Assembly (NCBI GenBank): GCA_039707655.1 | Contig: CM077665.1 | Span: forward strand, 445,531,531-445,595,530 | Length of the DNA stretch: 64,000 bases | Direction of reading: 5' to 3' | Source of the DNA: Elymus sibiricus | Taxonomy: Eukaryota; Streptophyta; Magnoliopsida; Poales; Poaceae | Shown here: positions 31,825 to 43,903 of the stretch, in pieces | Numbering within the stretch: the stretch's first letter is position 1 | Layout of the letters: each line of letters opens with the position of its first letter | Notes under the pieces: model-generated | Told to the model about the DNA's origin: nothing | What the model saw: the letters and a program-made list of their open reading frames with translations, nothing else | The model's database searches: none | Position numbers and translations under genes: made by a program

Positions 31825-34800
31825 ATGTTGAACAACATCAAAATTATGTTCTGGAATGTACGCGGCCTAAACAGCCGGGTCAAGCGTACTGTTGTCCGTA
31901 GCATGGTAGCCACCGCTGCGCCGTCCATCATCTGTCTCCAAGAAACGAAACTCTCCCTGGTCTCGAACGGCATCAGTGCTCAGACCCTGGGCGCCGAGTT
32001 CAGTGACTACTACTGGCTACCCGCGGACGGGACACGGGGCGGCATCATCCTCGCTTGGCGTGCGGATCACGTCTCCCTCTCCAATCGTACCATTGGCACC
32101 TACGATGTTTTCGCCACTGTGATGCTGGCCTCGGGTGGCCCCCTTGGTGGGTTACAAGCGTCTATGGGCCCCAAGCTGATGCGGATAAGCTCGAGTTCCT
32201 CGCCGAGCTCCATGATCTTCGATCCACGATGGCCGACCCCTGGATCATTGGTGGAGATTTTAACATGATCGCGTCTACGGATGATAAGAGCAACGACAGG
32301 AGCAATCTCCGCATGATGAATCGATTCCGCCGCCTTATCTCCGACTTGGCCCTTCGAGATATCTACCTCCATGGCCGGAGATATACCTGGTCTAACGAGC
32401 AATCCAATCCCACCCTCGTCAAGAACGACCGCATTCTATGCACCACCTCCTGGGAGCTCATGTACCCGCAATGCTCTTTGCGCTGCCTCGCCTCTACGGT
32501 GTCTGATCACTGTCCGTTACTCCTCGTCCGCTCTCCTCACGCCCCAACTAAACGGCGCTTTCACTTCGAGAGGTTTTGGGTCAAGCTGGATGGCTTCCAC
32601 CAGCTCGTCGACGAGGCCTGGAACTCTGTTGCTCCGGATGCGGATCCTTTCCGCACCATCTACTTCCGCCTCAAAGCCACTGCCCGCCGGCTGCAGGGAT
32701 GGAGTGCGCGCACCCTTGGGCACATCTCCTCCCAGCTCATGCTTGCCCGCGAGCTCATTCTCCGGTTTGACACCGCGCAGGACTCCCGCCAGCTGACTCC
32801 CCCTGAAGCATGGCTGCGACGCGAACTCAAGCGTGCCTACCTAGGGCTTGCCTCGCTCGAATGCTCGATCGCCCGCGAGCGCGCTCGCTTCTGCTGGCTC
32901 AAAGAGGGTGACACCAGCACCGCGTTCTTCAAAATCCATGCGGCCCATCGCAGCAAGAAAAATGTCATCTCCTGCCTGCGTGTTGGGGACGCGACAGTGT
33001 TTGAGGATGATGCCATGGCGCGGGCAGCATTCGATCATTTCACGTCCATCATCGGCCGTGCCACCGCACGCGAATTCAGCCTCAACCTTGAGGCCCTGGA
33101 CCCTTGTCACTTCGACCTGGCTGAGCTCGACCGGCCGTTCACTGAAGAAGAGATTTGGGCGGCTGTCAAGTCGCTTCCACTGGGCAAGGCGCCCGGCCCG
33201 GACGGCTTCACCGCCGAGTTCCTTCGGGCGTGTTGGGGGCACCATCAAGGGAGACATTTGCGCAACTTTCGACAAAATTTTCACGATGAATGGTTTTGGC
33301 TTTCAGAAGCTGAACCAAGCGCTAATCACCCTCCTCCCCAAGAAGGTAGATGCTTCCAGCTTGTCCGACTATCGCCCTATCAGCCTGATACACCTCTTTG
33401 CGAAGCTCTTCGCCAAGGTCCTCTCCTTGCGCCTTGCTCCGAAGATGGCAAGCCTGGTATCCACCAACCAAAGCGCCTTCATCGCCGGGCGCGGCATTCA
33501 TGACAACTTCCTGTTAGTTCAACAAATGGCGCGACTGCTGCACAACCTCAAAGCTCCTCGGGTCCTCCTCAAGCTCGACATCTCCCGCGCGTTCGACACT
33601 GTCTCTTGGCCCTTCCTCCTCGAGACGTTATCACACTTGGGTTTCGAACGACGCTGGTGCGCTTGGGTCTGCATGCTGCTCTCCACTGCTTCCACTCGCG
33701 TGCTTGTCAATGGCAAGTTGGCAACCCAGGGCCCCCAATCCAACACGAGCAGGGCTTGCATCAAGGCGACCCCGTTTCCCCTATGCTATTCGCCATCGTC
33801 ATCGACACCCTCAACAGTCTGCTCCAACACGCCGTCCGCAGCGGCGTCTTACGCCGGCTCACTACCAGGCATGCGACATCAAGCATGTCCCTCTTTGCCG
33901 ACGATGTGGTATTATTCTGCCACCCGGACCCGGCCGAGCTGCGCACCATTCATGAGCTCCTGGACACCTTTAGCAAGGCCTCCGGCCTTCGAACCAATTT
34001 TGCTAAGTGCTCGGCAACGCCAATCAGGTGCCCGCTCGAAACGCTGGCCGCCATCGCTTCAACGCTATCCTGCCCCATCACGCAATTTCCGATCAAATAC
34101 CTGGGATTGCCGCTGTCCGTGCGCAAAGCCTCCTCTTCTAACTTGATGCCCCTGCTTGACAAGCTTCTCCTCAAGCTCGCTACATGGAGGGCAACGCTGC
34201 TCAACCGCGGCGAGCGGCTCGCGCTTGTGCGACACGTCCTCACCGCTATGCCGGCCCACATCCTCATGGCAATGGCCATGTCTGCGCCAATCTTGAAGAA
34301 GGTCACGCGCATTATCTGGGACTTCCTCTGGTAGGGCTGTAAGGACGCGCACGCCGGCTGCTGCCTTGTCAGTTGGGCCAAAGTCTGCCACCCTGTCGAG
34401 TTGGGCAGCCTGGGCATGCGTGATCTACACCGCGTCGGCATCGCACTGCGCACTAGGTGGCTGTGGCTACAGGCCACGGACCCAGCGCTCCCATGGCGGC
34501 ACTTGCACCTGCCGCCCGACCTCGAGGTTCAGCAAATTTTCCGGGCCTCCACGTTTTGGACGCTCGGGGACGGCCGGACCTGTAGGTTCTGGACTGACCA
34601 CTGGCTGGACGGGCAGTCTATCGCCGAGATCGCCCCGACCATCGCTGCCATGGTTCCGCGCCGAAGGAGGCGCACGCGCCACGTAGGCGATGTCCTCCAT
34701 AACCAGAGCTGGATCTCCGACATTGCCGGTGCCCTGGGCCCGCTGGCTACGCTCGAGTACATTGATCTATGGCGCCGCATCCAGCTAGTCTCTCTATCCT

Positions 34801-35371
34801 CCACCCCGGACACTCTTACCTGGCGATGGTCGTCGAAGGGTACCTACACTGCCAGTTCTTGCTACACCGCCCTGTTCATCGGCTCCACGACTGCACCCTT
34901 CTGGAAACTCATCTGGCGCAGCTGGGCACCGCTCAACGTCAAATTCTTTCTATGGATTGCATCTCAGAACCGGTACTAGACTGCCGATCGCCTGGCGCAC
35001 CCAGCCGTCTGCCAGTTCTGCTCCCAAGACGATGAAACTCTGCATCACATTCTTGCTGGTTGTGTGTTCGCGCGCATCACCTGGCATGAGGTCCTTTCCT
35101 GGTGCAGATTGCCGATTGCGCCACCGGATGGCCTGACCGAGTTCTTTGATTGGTGGTCTGCTAGCGCCCTCGTGGCCCCCTCCTGCCTCCGCAAGGGCTT
35201 CGCCTCACTAGTCATAATCACTGCCTGGGCCATCTGGAAACACCGGAACGACATCATCTTCGATGGCCTACATCCCTCCAGTGCAGAGCTCCTGGACGCG
35301 ATCAAGACCGAGGCCAGGCGATGGGCGAGGGCAGGCGCCAAAGGACTAGATAGAATCATCCCTGTAACCTG
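31825..35371 (+). pseudogene. LINE ORF2 (endonuclease, reverse transcriptase, zf-RVT), broken
   Basis: Domains in order: endonuclease (MFWNVRGLNSRVKR; ICLQETKL; GGDFNMIAS; SDHCPLLL), reverse transcriptase (GKAPGPDGFTAEFL; YRPISLIHLFAKLFAKVL; HQGDPVSPMLFAIV; SLFADDVVLFCH with the FADD catalytic pair) and zf-RVT (WKLIWRSWAPLNVKFFLWIA; FCSQDDETLHHILAGC). Frameshifts lie near 32140, 33235 and 33750. In-frame TAG codons at 34334-34336 and 34978-34980 follow Trp or Tyr and probably replace conserved Trp codons. The protein would nick target DNA and copy the LINE RNA; this copy cannot. Confidence 0.9.
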
Positions 35372-35539
35372 ATTTTTGTACCTGGGGCTGAGCAACCCCC
35401 CCTCTCCGGTTCAACGGTCTCCCAAATACCGCCTCTTTGTGTACGGCTATCTGGGATAACATCACTGTATTCTCTCACTCCTCTATCAATGGAATGATAC
35501 GCCACAGCGCGTATTCGCGAAAAAAATAACTGAAACCCA

Positions 35540-35640
35540 GATATCTAGCATAAGCTTCGAAAAACTTGTAGGTACAATAGGTTATGTTAATGCTTATTAC
35601 TCCTATAAAGGATGTTGGAGTAAGCCGCCACCTAGGAGCC
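35540..35640 (+). pseudogene. Older LINE endonuclease fragment, part B
   Basis: The frame resumes after the second target duplication: TET|QISSISFEKL, then a degenerate GYVNAYYS where a typical GYDNAFAV occurs in plant LINE endonucleases. It fades out at about 35640. Together with 31164-31276 it forms one continuous endonuclease start. Confidence 0.7.
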
Positions 35641-35696
35641 TCCGTGCGTGAGGAGCCCCTCCATGTTGTACGTTTGGTGCTGGCCCTCTTGACTAG

Positions 35697-37049
35697 TTTT
35701 TTTTTCGATAATCAGGGGCCTACCCATGGCTCCGGCTTTTCATAACGAAAATAGAAGCCCCACGAGTACCACAAACACCAGTCTAAACTGGAAAGGAGAA
35801 AGCAAAACCATAAAGGAAAGGATCTACATCTAAGCTGGGAGAGCAAATTTCTCTCAAAACTACAACCGCCTTATTACAAAAAAGCTACACCTACAGGCAA
35901 AATGAAAGCAAATGCAGATACACCTACATCACATCTACCCCCTCTCTTTTCCTTGTCTGCTCTGGCTTTTTTGATCCTGAAGGATCCATCACCAGCTCGA
36001 GAAGACCACATGAATAGAGTCAACTTCTGCCGGGTTCTTCAGTTGGTATTCGAGTGTGCTCCTTCCCCTATGAGCTACTCCATGGTTTGCTTTTGCCCAG
36101 GACAGGTTGCCCATGCCTGTTTGCACTCCATCATCCTGGTTCTAGTTCCATTGTTTTTTTAGTTTCATCCACAATGCTTCATGGAAATCTCGCATCTTTC
36201 CTCCTCTCAGATCCTCGAAAGGTTTTGTCCAGTCCCTTAGGTACCCCAGGATCCGTCCAAACACCTGTTTCATCGAAATCCATGAGTATCTATTAAAAAC
36301 TAGAGCATTTCTATAGTTCCACAGTCCCCACAGGACTGCAGATGTTACCACATTCAGATGTAGTTGATTTTTTCTCACACAACCACCACCTGGCAAGTGA
36401 CTCAAAATTTATAATGTTCAAGTTAAAGCAAGCCTCAACCTCTGTCCAAACCAACCTAGCCACTACACATTCAAAAAACAGATTAAAAACAGATTCAATT
36501 TCTGTGCAGTGGACACACTCCAGGGGCTTAGCTATTCCCCTCTTTCTTAAATTATCACAAGTCATGATTTTATTCTGTGAAAACAGCCACATGAAACCTT
36601 GTATCCTGGGGGGAACCTTGATCTTCGAAACAACAGGAAGGAAAATAGGTTTCACACCCCTAAAATTAACTACAGAATATAAAGACTTTGAAGAATATAT
36701 TCCTTTAGATTCATATTGCCAGATCAGAGAGTCCTCCTCAAGGGACAAGCTAGTAGACCGGACAACAGTGATCAAATCAAACCACTAGGTCATGAGCTCA
36801 TCAGAGAAAGACTTCTGCATGTGCATTTGAGTTGATGACCATCCCAAAGCTCAGCAATAGTTTTATTTTTCTCATTAAATAGAAAGCAAAAATCCCAGAA
36901 TTGAGTAGCTAAAGGAGCATTGCCATGCGAGATGTCTTCCCAAAATCTAATCAACTTACCATCACCTACTAACCACCTATACCCTACCTTAACAGCTTGC
37001 ATGGCCCAGATGACACTTTCCCAAAATTGGGAAGCATTATTGTCATGAC
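35697..37049 (-). pseudogene. LINE on minus strand, 3' part (zf-RVT region and 3' end)
   Basis: A poly-T run at 35697-35705 is the 3' A tail of this minus-strand LINE. Above it, minus-strand frames encode the end of ORF2: FWESVIWAMQAVKVGYRWLV and GDGKLIRFWED (near 37000-36900), SKIKVPPRIQGFMWLFSQNK, ECVHCTEIESVFNLFFECVV (36775-36311), and TSAVLWGLWNYRNALVF (36405-36142). Frameshifts separate the pieces. It is interrupted at 37049 by the Gypsy element and continues at 50190. Confidence 0.88.
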
Positions 37050-37632
37050 TGTCGTGGGAATGATCCTGACAATGAGTATGGGGGGTACGAGTGAAGGGCG
37101 GAGCCTAGCTACGGCGTAGGTGTCTCACTCGGATTTAGCGAGTTTGGGCCCCTCTCGGAGAGGTAAAGACCCTACATCTCATGCCAGGAGCCTTGTGTTT
37201 TTTCTAGGGGGGTGTCTGATTACACTGAGTGCTTAACCCTCGTCCAGGAGCTTGGGTGTGGCTTATATAGAGTGCGCCAGGACCCGCCGAGCATCATTAC
37301 AAGGGCCATTAATGCGAGTAACTACATGCGTTACTAGAAACTGCAGCCCTAACTACGGACGTTGTAGGTAACGGTAGCCATGACTGTACTTTATGTATAA
37401 CGTTAAGCCATCGGCCGTTGGAGCTCCCACGTCGCCCATGTCTCTTCTCTGTCCGAGTGAAGGAGTCTGGCCGACTGGAGGGAGGATGCCCGAGTGACTT
37501 GATGCATCCGAGTGGACCCTAGTCCGCCATCCGAGTGTAGCCGCAATCCTGAGACTTTATCATCTATGTGGGGCCCTATGTGGGCCTCAGATGTCTGGTC
37601 GGTAACCCTACCACCAGTAGGTGACCTCATCA
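37050..37632 (-). repeat. Gypsy A 3' LTR
   Basis: On the minus strand it begins TGATGAGGTCACC and ends CACGACA. It is 583 bp and is preceded on the element strand by a polypurine stretch (37633-37645, minus-strand attcgggggctaa). It contains an extra 30 bp or so near 37380-37410 compared with the other LTR. Confidence 0.93.
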
Positions 37633-38451
37633 TTAGCCCCCGAATCGGTTGAGGTTTGAATGGACGAGTGAACGCCACTCGGAGTGGCTTAGGTACCCTG
37701 AGTGGGTCAGAGCCTGGCTCAGGGCTCTCATCACTCGACTCCAAGATGGAACCGCAACGGATTCAGGATCAAAGTTTCCGAGTGACTAGACCGGCCGGGT
37801 CATCGTAAGCAACCCGAAGGACCTTGATCATCTCTTGGAGGAGATTACCGTCAAGCTCGTTGCAGGGCTTCGCTTGTCTATCGTGCCTTGAGATCTATAT
37901 CTAAACTTCAAAGGCTCTTGATTGTCTCTCGGGGGAGATAACCACCGCGCTTCTTGCCTAGGGTTTCTGGCCCTTACAGTGCCTCAAGATCTATATCTGA
38001 ACTTCGAAGGCGTCTGGTTGCCGTTAGACGTGTCCGAGTGAACGGGAGCCTGTGGAGGGTGTTCGGTCGGACCGAAACACGTCGTCTCGATCGAGTGGGC
38101 GCCAGGTCCAGTCGGGTTGTCGAGCATCGGAAATTTCGCGGATTTGAAATGAGAGTAGTGTGCGTGGAAGCAGTTGCGCCGCGGTAACGGGGAAAGTGGG
38201 CACGATGCCTCGATTTCCGTCCTGAAAATCCGCCACGTGCCGTGATGGCCCTATGCGCGAGATCTTGTGGATCTCGCCACGTCCGGTGATTGACGGCTGG
38301 CGATTTCGCTGAATCTGGTATAAATAGCGACTGGATAGAAGAGAGAGAACAGATCCCCCCATTCCTCCTTTCCCCTCTGAGGCTCCGCTGCAAACCCGCC
38401 TCTCTAATCCCCTCCGCAAATCGACTCCCAGTGCCCAAGCGACCGGAGGCG

Positions 38452-41400
38452 ATGGGGAAGAGCACGACTACGTAGGCAGAGCGGGTGAAGCGGGGCTCGC
38501 GAGGGTCTTCGTCGAGCACCGACGCCCCATCGAGCCGGCTCTAGGGCGACTGGCCCGCGTCGTGGGTCATGAAGAACCGCCTACTCGAGCTAGAGAACCA
38601 GGGTCTCTTGACTGTCGGGAGCTGGCGGCTGCCTGATGCGGGGGAGCTCGAGCCGTTGCCGCAGGGGGACGAGCGGGTCCTCCTGGTGACCCATGTAGAG
38701 GGAGGTTTCTCCCTGCCTCCTCATCCTTTATTTCGGTATTTTCTTGATTACTTCGGGGCTCAACTCCACCATATCCCTTTGAATGCCATGTCCTATCTTG
38801 CCGCTTTCATTTCACTCTGGGAGAACTTCATAGGCTGCCACCCGCACTAGGGGCTTTTCAAACACCTTTTCACTTGCCGAGCCATGACTGTGAAAAAGGC
38901 TTCTCCGAGTGGGGAGAAGACCAACGTCAACCAGTTGTGCAGGGGCCTAGGCATAAAACTTAGGGGTAAGGCCAGCTTTCATGCCATGTCATTCCCTAAC
39001 TCGGTGAAGGGGTGTCAGAATTCATGGTTTTATTGCAAAGATATTCTGGTCACCGGCAATCAGTCGGGTCGACCGCCCTCCTCAGTAGAGCGAGTGTGGT
39101 CCCCTCCGTCCTTCACCGTGGCCAAGGACGAGAAGACATACATGGACATCCTGGTGATGGCGGTGGTGACCATCGTCAGGAAAGGGATCAATGGGTTGGA
39201 CCTCCTGGAGATTTTCCTTCAGCGGAGGATTCAGCCCCCGCACGCCAGGGCTCGCCCCATGTGGGAGTATGAGGGGCTGGATGACCCTACACATGTTCTC
39301 CCGGAGGAGCTCGACACGGAGACGCTGGAAGCGAAGATCAAGACCATCATCTCTGCGCGCAACAACCCCAGGGGTACTCGGCTTGTTCCCCCTTCGACAA
39401 GGACCATCCGCCAATTGATGTAAGTTTGAACCTTCTCAATCGGAGTGTTTATAATGTTGTTGTCCGACTGTGATTAATGCAGCTCCATTTCTCGCTCGGC
39501 AGACTTTCTAGACATTGATCAGTCCGGTGCCGGTCATGAACCATGCACCCAAGGATGTGGCCAGTGATACTGAGTGCCCGGAGGTCACGAAAGACGAGGA
39601 CGATGATGAGGAGGAAAAGACGGACAAGGAGGACGACTCCGAGGAAGGATACGAAGCTGAATCTTCCCCGTTAGAGGCAAGATCTGAGAACGCGCGCCAA
39701 GGGGTCGAGCGCCGCCAAGACGACTGCTCCAGCTCCTCCGACCTGCACTTCAAAGCGCACATGGGCTGAATCCGCTGGGTCGCCCGAGGGGGCAACCAAG
39801 CAGCCCAAGGTTACAGCGGTCAAGCCCCAGAAGGCGGCTTTGCCGCGGATGAAGGTGGAGGTGCCCGTGGCTTCAAAGTAAGTACCATGGTTGTTTGTTT
39901 CATTTGATATCTTGAATTCTTTCCCTCCGAGTGGCTACTGACTTAGTGGATTGCTTGTTTCAGTGCTGACACCTCAACTGCTTCACTCGAGCCAAAGATT
40001 CCGGAGAAGAGCCAGGCAGAGGCGGACGTCGTAACCTCCAAAGGTAATATCAACACCTGCTTCAATTGAATCTGAGTGAAGAGTTTTGGCAATTTTTGAT
40101 GCTTAAGCGATTGTAGGGCCGACCGAAGTGATAGAACTTGATGGCAACGATCGGGCAGACCCGCCGACCCCTCCACCCGACACAGACGCGATCATGCAAG
40201 ACGTTCCTCCCATCCGAGAGCCCAGAGTCTCGCCTGCCAAGGTCCTCACTAAAGCCAGGACTCAGAGTGGCACTCCGAAAGCTGGAGACGCACTCGGGAC
40301 TACCCCACATGCTTCCACGCCAACTCCGGCCGCAACTACCTTCTTCACGCTGCACCGTACCCCTGAAGACCAAGTGGGTGCAAGAAAAGAGGCCATGATC
40401 TAGCTGGAGTTGATGAACAGACGGCTGCGAGAGGCGTACGACGCAAGCGAAGCCCTGCAGATGAATGTCTGAGTAAGTGCTGTCGTAAGTACCAATCCAG
40501 TCAGAGGTCTTGACTTTTGCATGTCGTTTTTTTAAATTTTCGTTCCCGAGTGGGTTTGCACGGAGCACACCCACTGGGTGTTCCCTGATTCCAGTGGGGG
40601 TGCGCTGAGTGCACCCACTGGGTGTAGTCCCCGAGACTGCTGTCAACTGAAGTAGTCGGTAGTAGTCTTAAGTTCTTGATGCATTTGTGGATATTGCTTG
40701 TCATGGTAGCCGCATGAGCTTGTGGAAGTAACTCATACCCACTCAACTATTCTACCTTCCAGTGGGGGCGCGTTGAGCACACCCACTAGGTGTAGTCCCC
40801 GAGACTGCCGTCGGCTGAAGCAGTCGGCGGTAGTCTTAGAGTTCGACTTATCGAAATTTTTGCCTCCATTGAATCCGAGTGACAATGCTTGTCTATTTTA
40901 CTTCTCGTTGACAGAGCGTTTGCAAGCTCGGGACTCAGTACAACGCCATCGAGGAGGTACAGGACCTCCGGATTAGCCTGGAAGCAAAGAAAGCCAAGAG
41001 CGCGTGCCTGGAGCAGGAGAAGAGCGCACTGGGAGGTGAGTAAATTCCATCTGAGTGTCCCTCGTACTCCGTTTTCCTTTAGTACAACTGAATTCATTTT
41101 ATCAGATGTTCGTAGTGAAAACTTCCAACTTGTAAAGAGGCTCAGGACTTCTATTTCTTTAGAAACTATGAAGCAGACCCTCGATAGCAAGGAGGTTGAG
41201 TTGGCGTCAGCATGGAAGGATGCCAGAGCCAAGGCCAAGGAGGACGAAGATAAACTGAAGACTGTCGGGAAGCTTGAGGAGCACAATAGGGTGTTGAGGA
41301 TTGCCGCCAAGAAATCAGTAAGAGATATCTAGGAGCTGAAGAAGAACTACGACGAGTGGGAGAACAAGTATAATGCTCAGTCGAGTGATCTTGAAGCAGA

Positions 41401-42058
41401 TAAGAAGAAAGCGGATGTGCTCTCCCTGAAAAAGACCGAACTGGAGCAATATATTGAGGACTTCGGCAAGGAAATGTGCGAGAAGTTCAAAGGTAATCCT
41501 CTGTCCGAATGAGCTTCACTTCCCGTTGGCGCGTTTCCTCAGCATATCACTTCTGATTTACCCGTATTGCCAGACTTCTGCAAGGACGTCCAATCAGAAA
41601 CCGAGAGAATCGAGCAAGAGTTGGGCCCCACTCAGGACCTTCTCAGGGACAGCTCGGCCATGGCCATCCTCCGATTGGATCAACGCATTGAGCGCGTGCA
41701 AGCCTATCTCTCTCGACTGTGTACCGCCGCCACCAAGATCGATAAGGAGCTGATGCCGGAGGAGGTGCTGCCAAATGACCTAGAGTCCATTATGTTCCGA
41801 TCGGATGATATGTCTCGCCCCGTGCAGTCCTGGAAGAAGCCCGCAGCCTGTTGTGGAGCCAACGTCGCTCTCTCACTTGTCCGAGTCCACTGTAAGGGCA
41901 TGGACGAGGAGAAGCTGAAGTCCCTCAAGGTCGTCAACAAGAAGAAAGTCAGGTTTGAGGACTTCATGGAGACGTTCATTGAGGCTGCCACCCAGATCGC
42001 CGATGGCATCGACTTGGACACCTTCGTCGAAGCTGCTGTTCCTTCGCCTGCACAGTGA
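38452..42058 (+). pseudogene. Antisense multi-exon gene in Gypsy A ('putative gypsy type transposon' domain, PF04195-like)
   Basis: On the strand opposite to pol an ATG at 38452 opens a long coding region. It has the conserved block HPLFRYFLDYFGAQLHHIPL and ISLWENFIGCHPH, then QNSWFYCKDI and RPMWEYEGLDDP, followed by exons of acidic and Lys-rich low complexity (39515-39769) and coiled-coil segments (41099-41330, 41570-42058). Donor and acceptor-like sites separate them (for example after 39420). In-frame TAG codons at 38473, 38542 and 38848 damage this copy; all could arise by C-to-T change at Gln or Trp codons. The family is known in grass Gypsy elements, but its function is not established. 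Confidence 0.75.
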
Positions 42059-42229
42059 TTCTCTGCCGAAAAACTTTAAGTCTTTATTTAATTTGCCTCG
42101 GTATGCCGAGTGGTTAATGTAAACGTTAAACTCTTATGTGAGCCTAAGACTCCTGCCACTTGACCTTTTTCTTTGATCAATTTGCAGTTCGTTTGGTTTG
42201 CTCTTATTCGACTGGCGAATGTTTTCTGA

Positions 42230-43310
42230 CTTGGGCGAAATCTGGTTCGCAGCGAAGTCATCGAGCAAAGAAATCTTCCGCACTCAGAAACGTTTAAAGC
42301 TTAGGCGAAGTCGGGTTCGCAGTGAAGCCCCTAAGTGAGGAATGTCTCCCGCACTCGGAACGTTTAAGCTTAGACGATAGCTGGATCGCGGCTTAGCACC
42401 CGAGTGTGGAAATCCACCACACTCAGGGATTTTAGACTAAGACGAAAATAGGTTCGCAGCGAAGTCACCGAGCAAGGAACTCTTCCGCAATCGGAAACGT
42501 TTAAAGCTTAGGCGAAGTCAGGTTCGCATCGATGCCCCTGAGTGAGGAATGTCTCTCGCACTCGAAACGTTTAAGCTTAGATGATAGCTGGATCATGGCT
42601 AAGCACCCGAGTGTGGAAATCCTCCACACTCATGATTTTTAGACTAAGACGAAAACAGGTTCGCAGCAAAGTCGCCGAGTGAGGAACTCTTCTGCACTCC
42701 GAAACGTTTTAAGCTTAGGCGAATTTAGGTTCGCAGCGAAGCCCCCAAGTGAGGAATGTCTCCCGCACTCGAAATGTTTAAGCTTAGACGATAGTTGGAT
42801 CGCGGCTAAGCACCCGAGTGTGGAAATCCTCCACACCCAGGATTTTTAGACTAAGACGAAAATAGGTTCGCAACAAAGTTGCTGAGCAAGGAACGCTTCC
42901 GCACTCGGAAACATTTAAAGCTTAGGCGAAGTCAGGTTCGCAGCGAAGCCCCTGAGTGAGGAATGTCTCCCGCACTCGGAACGTTTAAGCTTAGACGATA
43001 GCTGGATTGCGGCTAAGCACCCATGTTTGGAAATCCTCCACATGTCTAAACACCCAAGTGTGGAAATCCTCCACACTCAGGATTTTTAGACTAAGGCGAA
43101 GTCAGGTTCGCAGCGAAGTCACCGAGCGAGGAACTCTTCCGCACTCGGAAACGTTTTAAGCTTAGGCAAAGTCAGGTTCGCAGCGAAGCCCCCAAGTGAG
43201 GAATGTTTCCCGCACTCAGAACATTTAAGCTTAGACTATAGCTGGATCGCGACTAAGCACCCTAGTGTGGAAATCTTCCACACTCAAGATTTTTCGAACT
43301 CAGGCGAAAT
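42230..43310. repeat. Five tandem units of about 205-240 bp in Gypsy A
   Basis: Units share ggttcgcagcgaagtc, ccgcactcggaaacgttt, taagcttagacgatagctgg and cacccgagtgtggaaatcc, with starts near 42247, 42450, 42658, 42864 and 43107. Each contains two related halves. The array lies between integrase and the antisense gene and has no coding frame. Confidence 0.9.
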
Positions 43311-43903
43311 CTGGTTCACAACTAAGTCGTTTCACCCACTGGGTGCAGAAGGGTTTTGTGTAAATGGAAGTCACCGGAGTGAAAAAATTTACGACAAAAT
43401 TTTGACGAAATACAGGAAAAGTAAGACTTTTATTCATCAATGTCATTCTAGAACTCATTACAGAAATGAAAGATAGTTTTATTCTAAGTGAAGAACTTGT
43501 GGAGCAGATCCGCGTTCCAAGCTCGGGGCTCTTATTCATTCTTCTCAAGGTTATAGAGCCGATAGGCTCCATTGTTGAGAACTTTTGAGATTACGAAAGT
43601 CCCTTGCCATGGAGGTGCTAGCTTATGAGGCTTCTGCTCATCCAGTCGGAGGACGAGGTACCCTTCCTGAAAGGCGCGTCCTCTGACCTGTCTATCATGG
43701 TAGCGCCTCTAATCCTGTTGATAAAGAGTTGATCTGATGAGAGCCAACTCCCTTTATTCCTCTAGGAGATCGAGGCCATCCTGCCGTGCTTCTTCTACTT
43801 CGGCCTCTGAATAGAGTTCCACTCGGGGTAAATTGTGCAGCAAGTCACTCGGCAACACAACTTCAGATCCGTATACCATGAAGAAAGGAGTGCGGTTAGT
43901 GGA

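Larger units (their letters stand above)
31277..35525 (+). mobile_element. LINE (L1-type), 14-bp target duplication, inserted in an older LINE
   Basis: The element runs from 31277 to a short A tail at about 35520-35525. The 14-bp direct repeat ataactgaaaccca flanks it at 31263-31276 and 35526-35539. It carries the end of ORF1 and a nearly full ORF2, so it is 5' truncated within ORF1. It is GC-rich compared with its surroundings. Confidence 0.95.

Noticed and set aside
31164..37049. Twin-priming inversion joining the plus-strand endonuclease fragment to the minus-strand LINE
   Set aside because: The endonuclease fragment lies beyond the 3' (poly-A) end of the minus-strand LINE, not at its 5' end, so they are separate insertions.
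42230..43310. Satellite DNA array
   Set aside because: The array has only five units and lies wholly within Gypsy A, so it is an internal element repeat.
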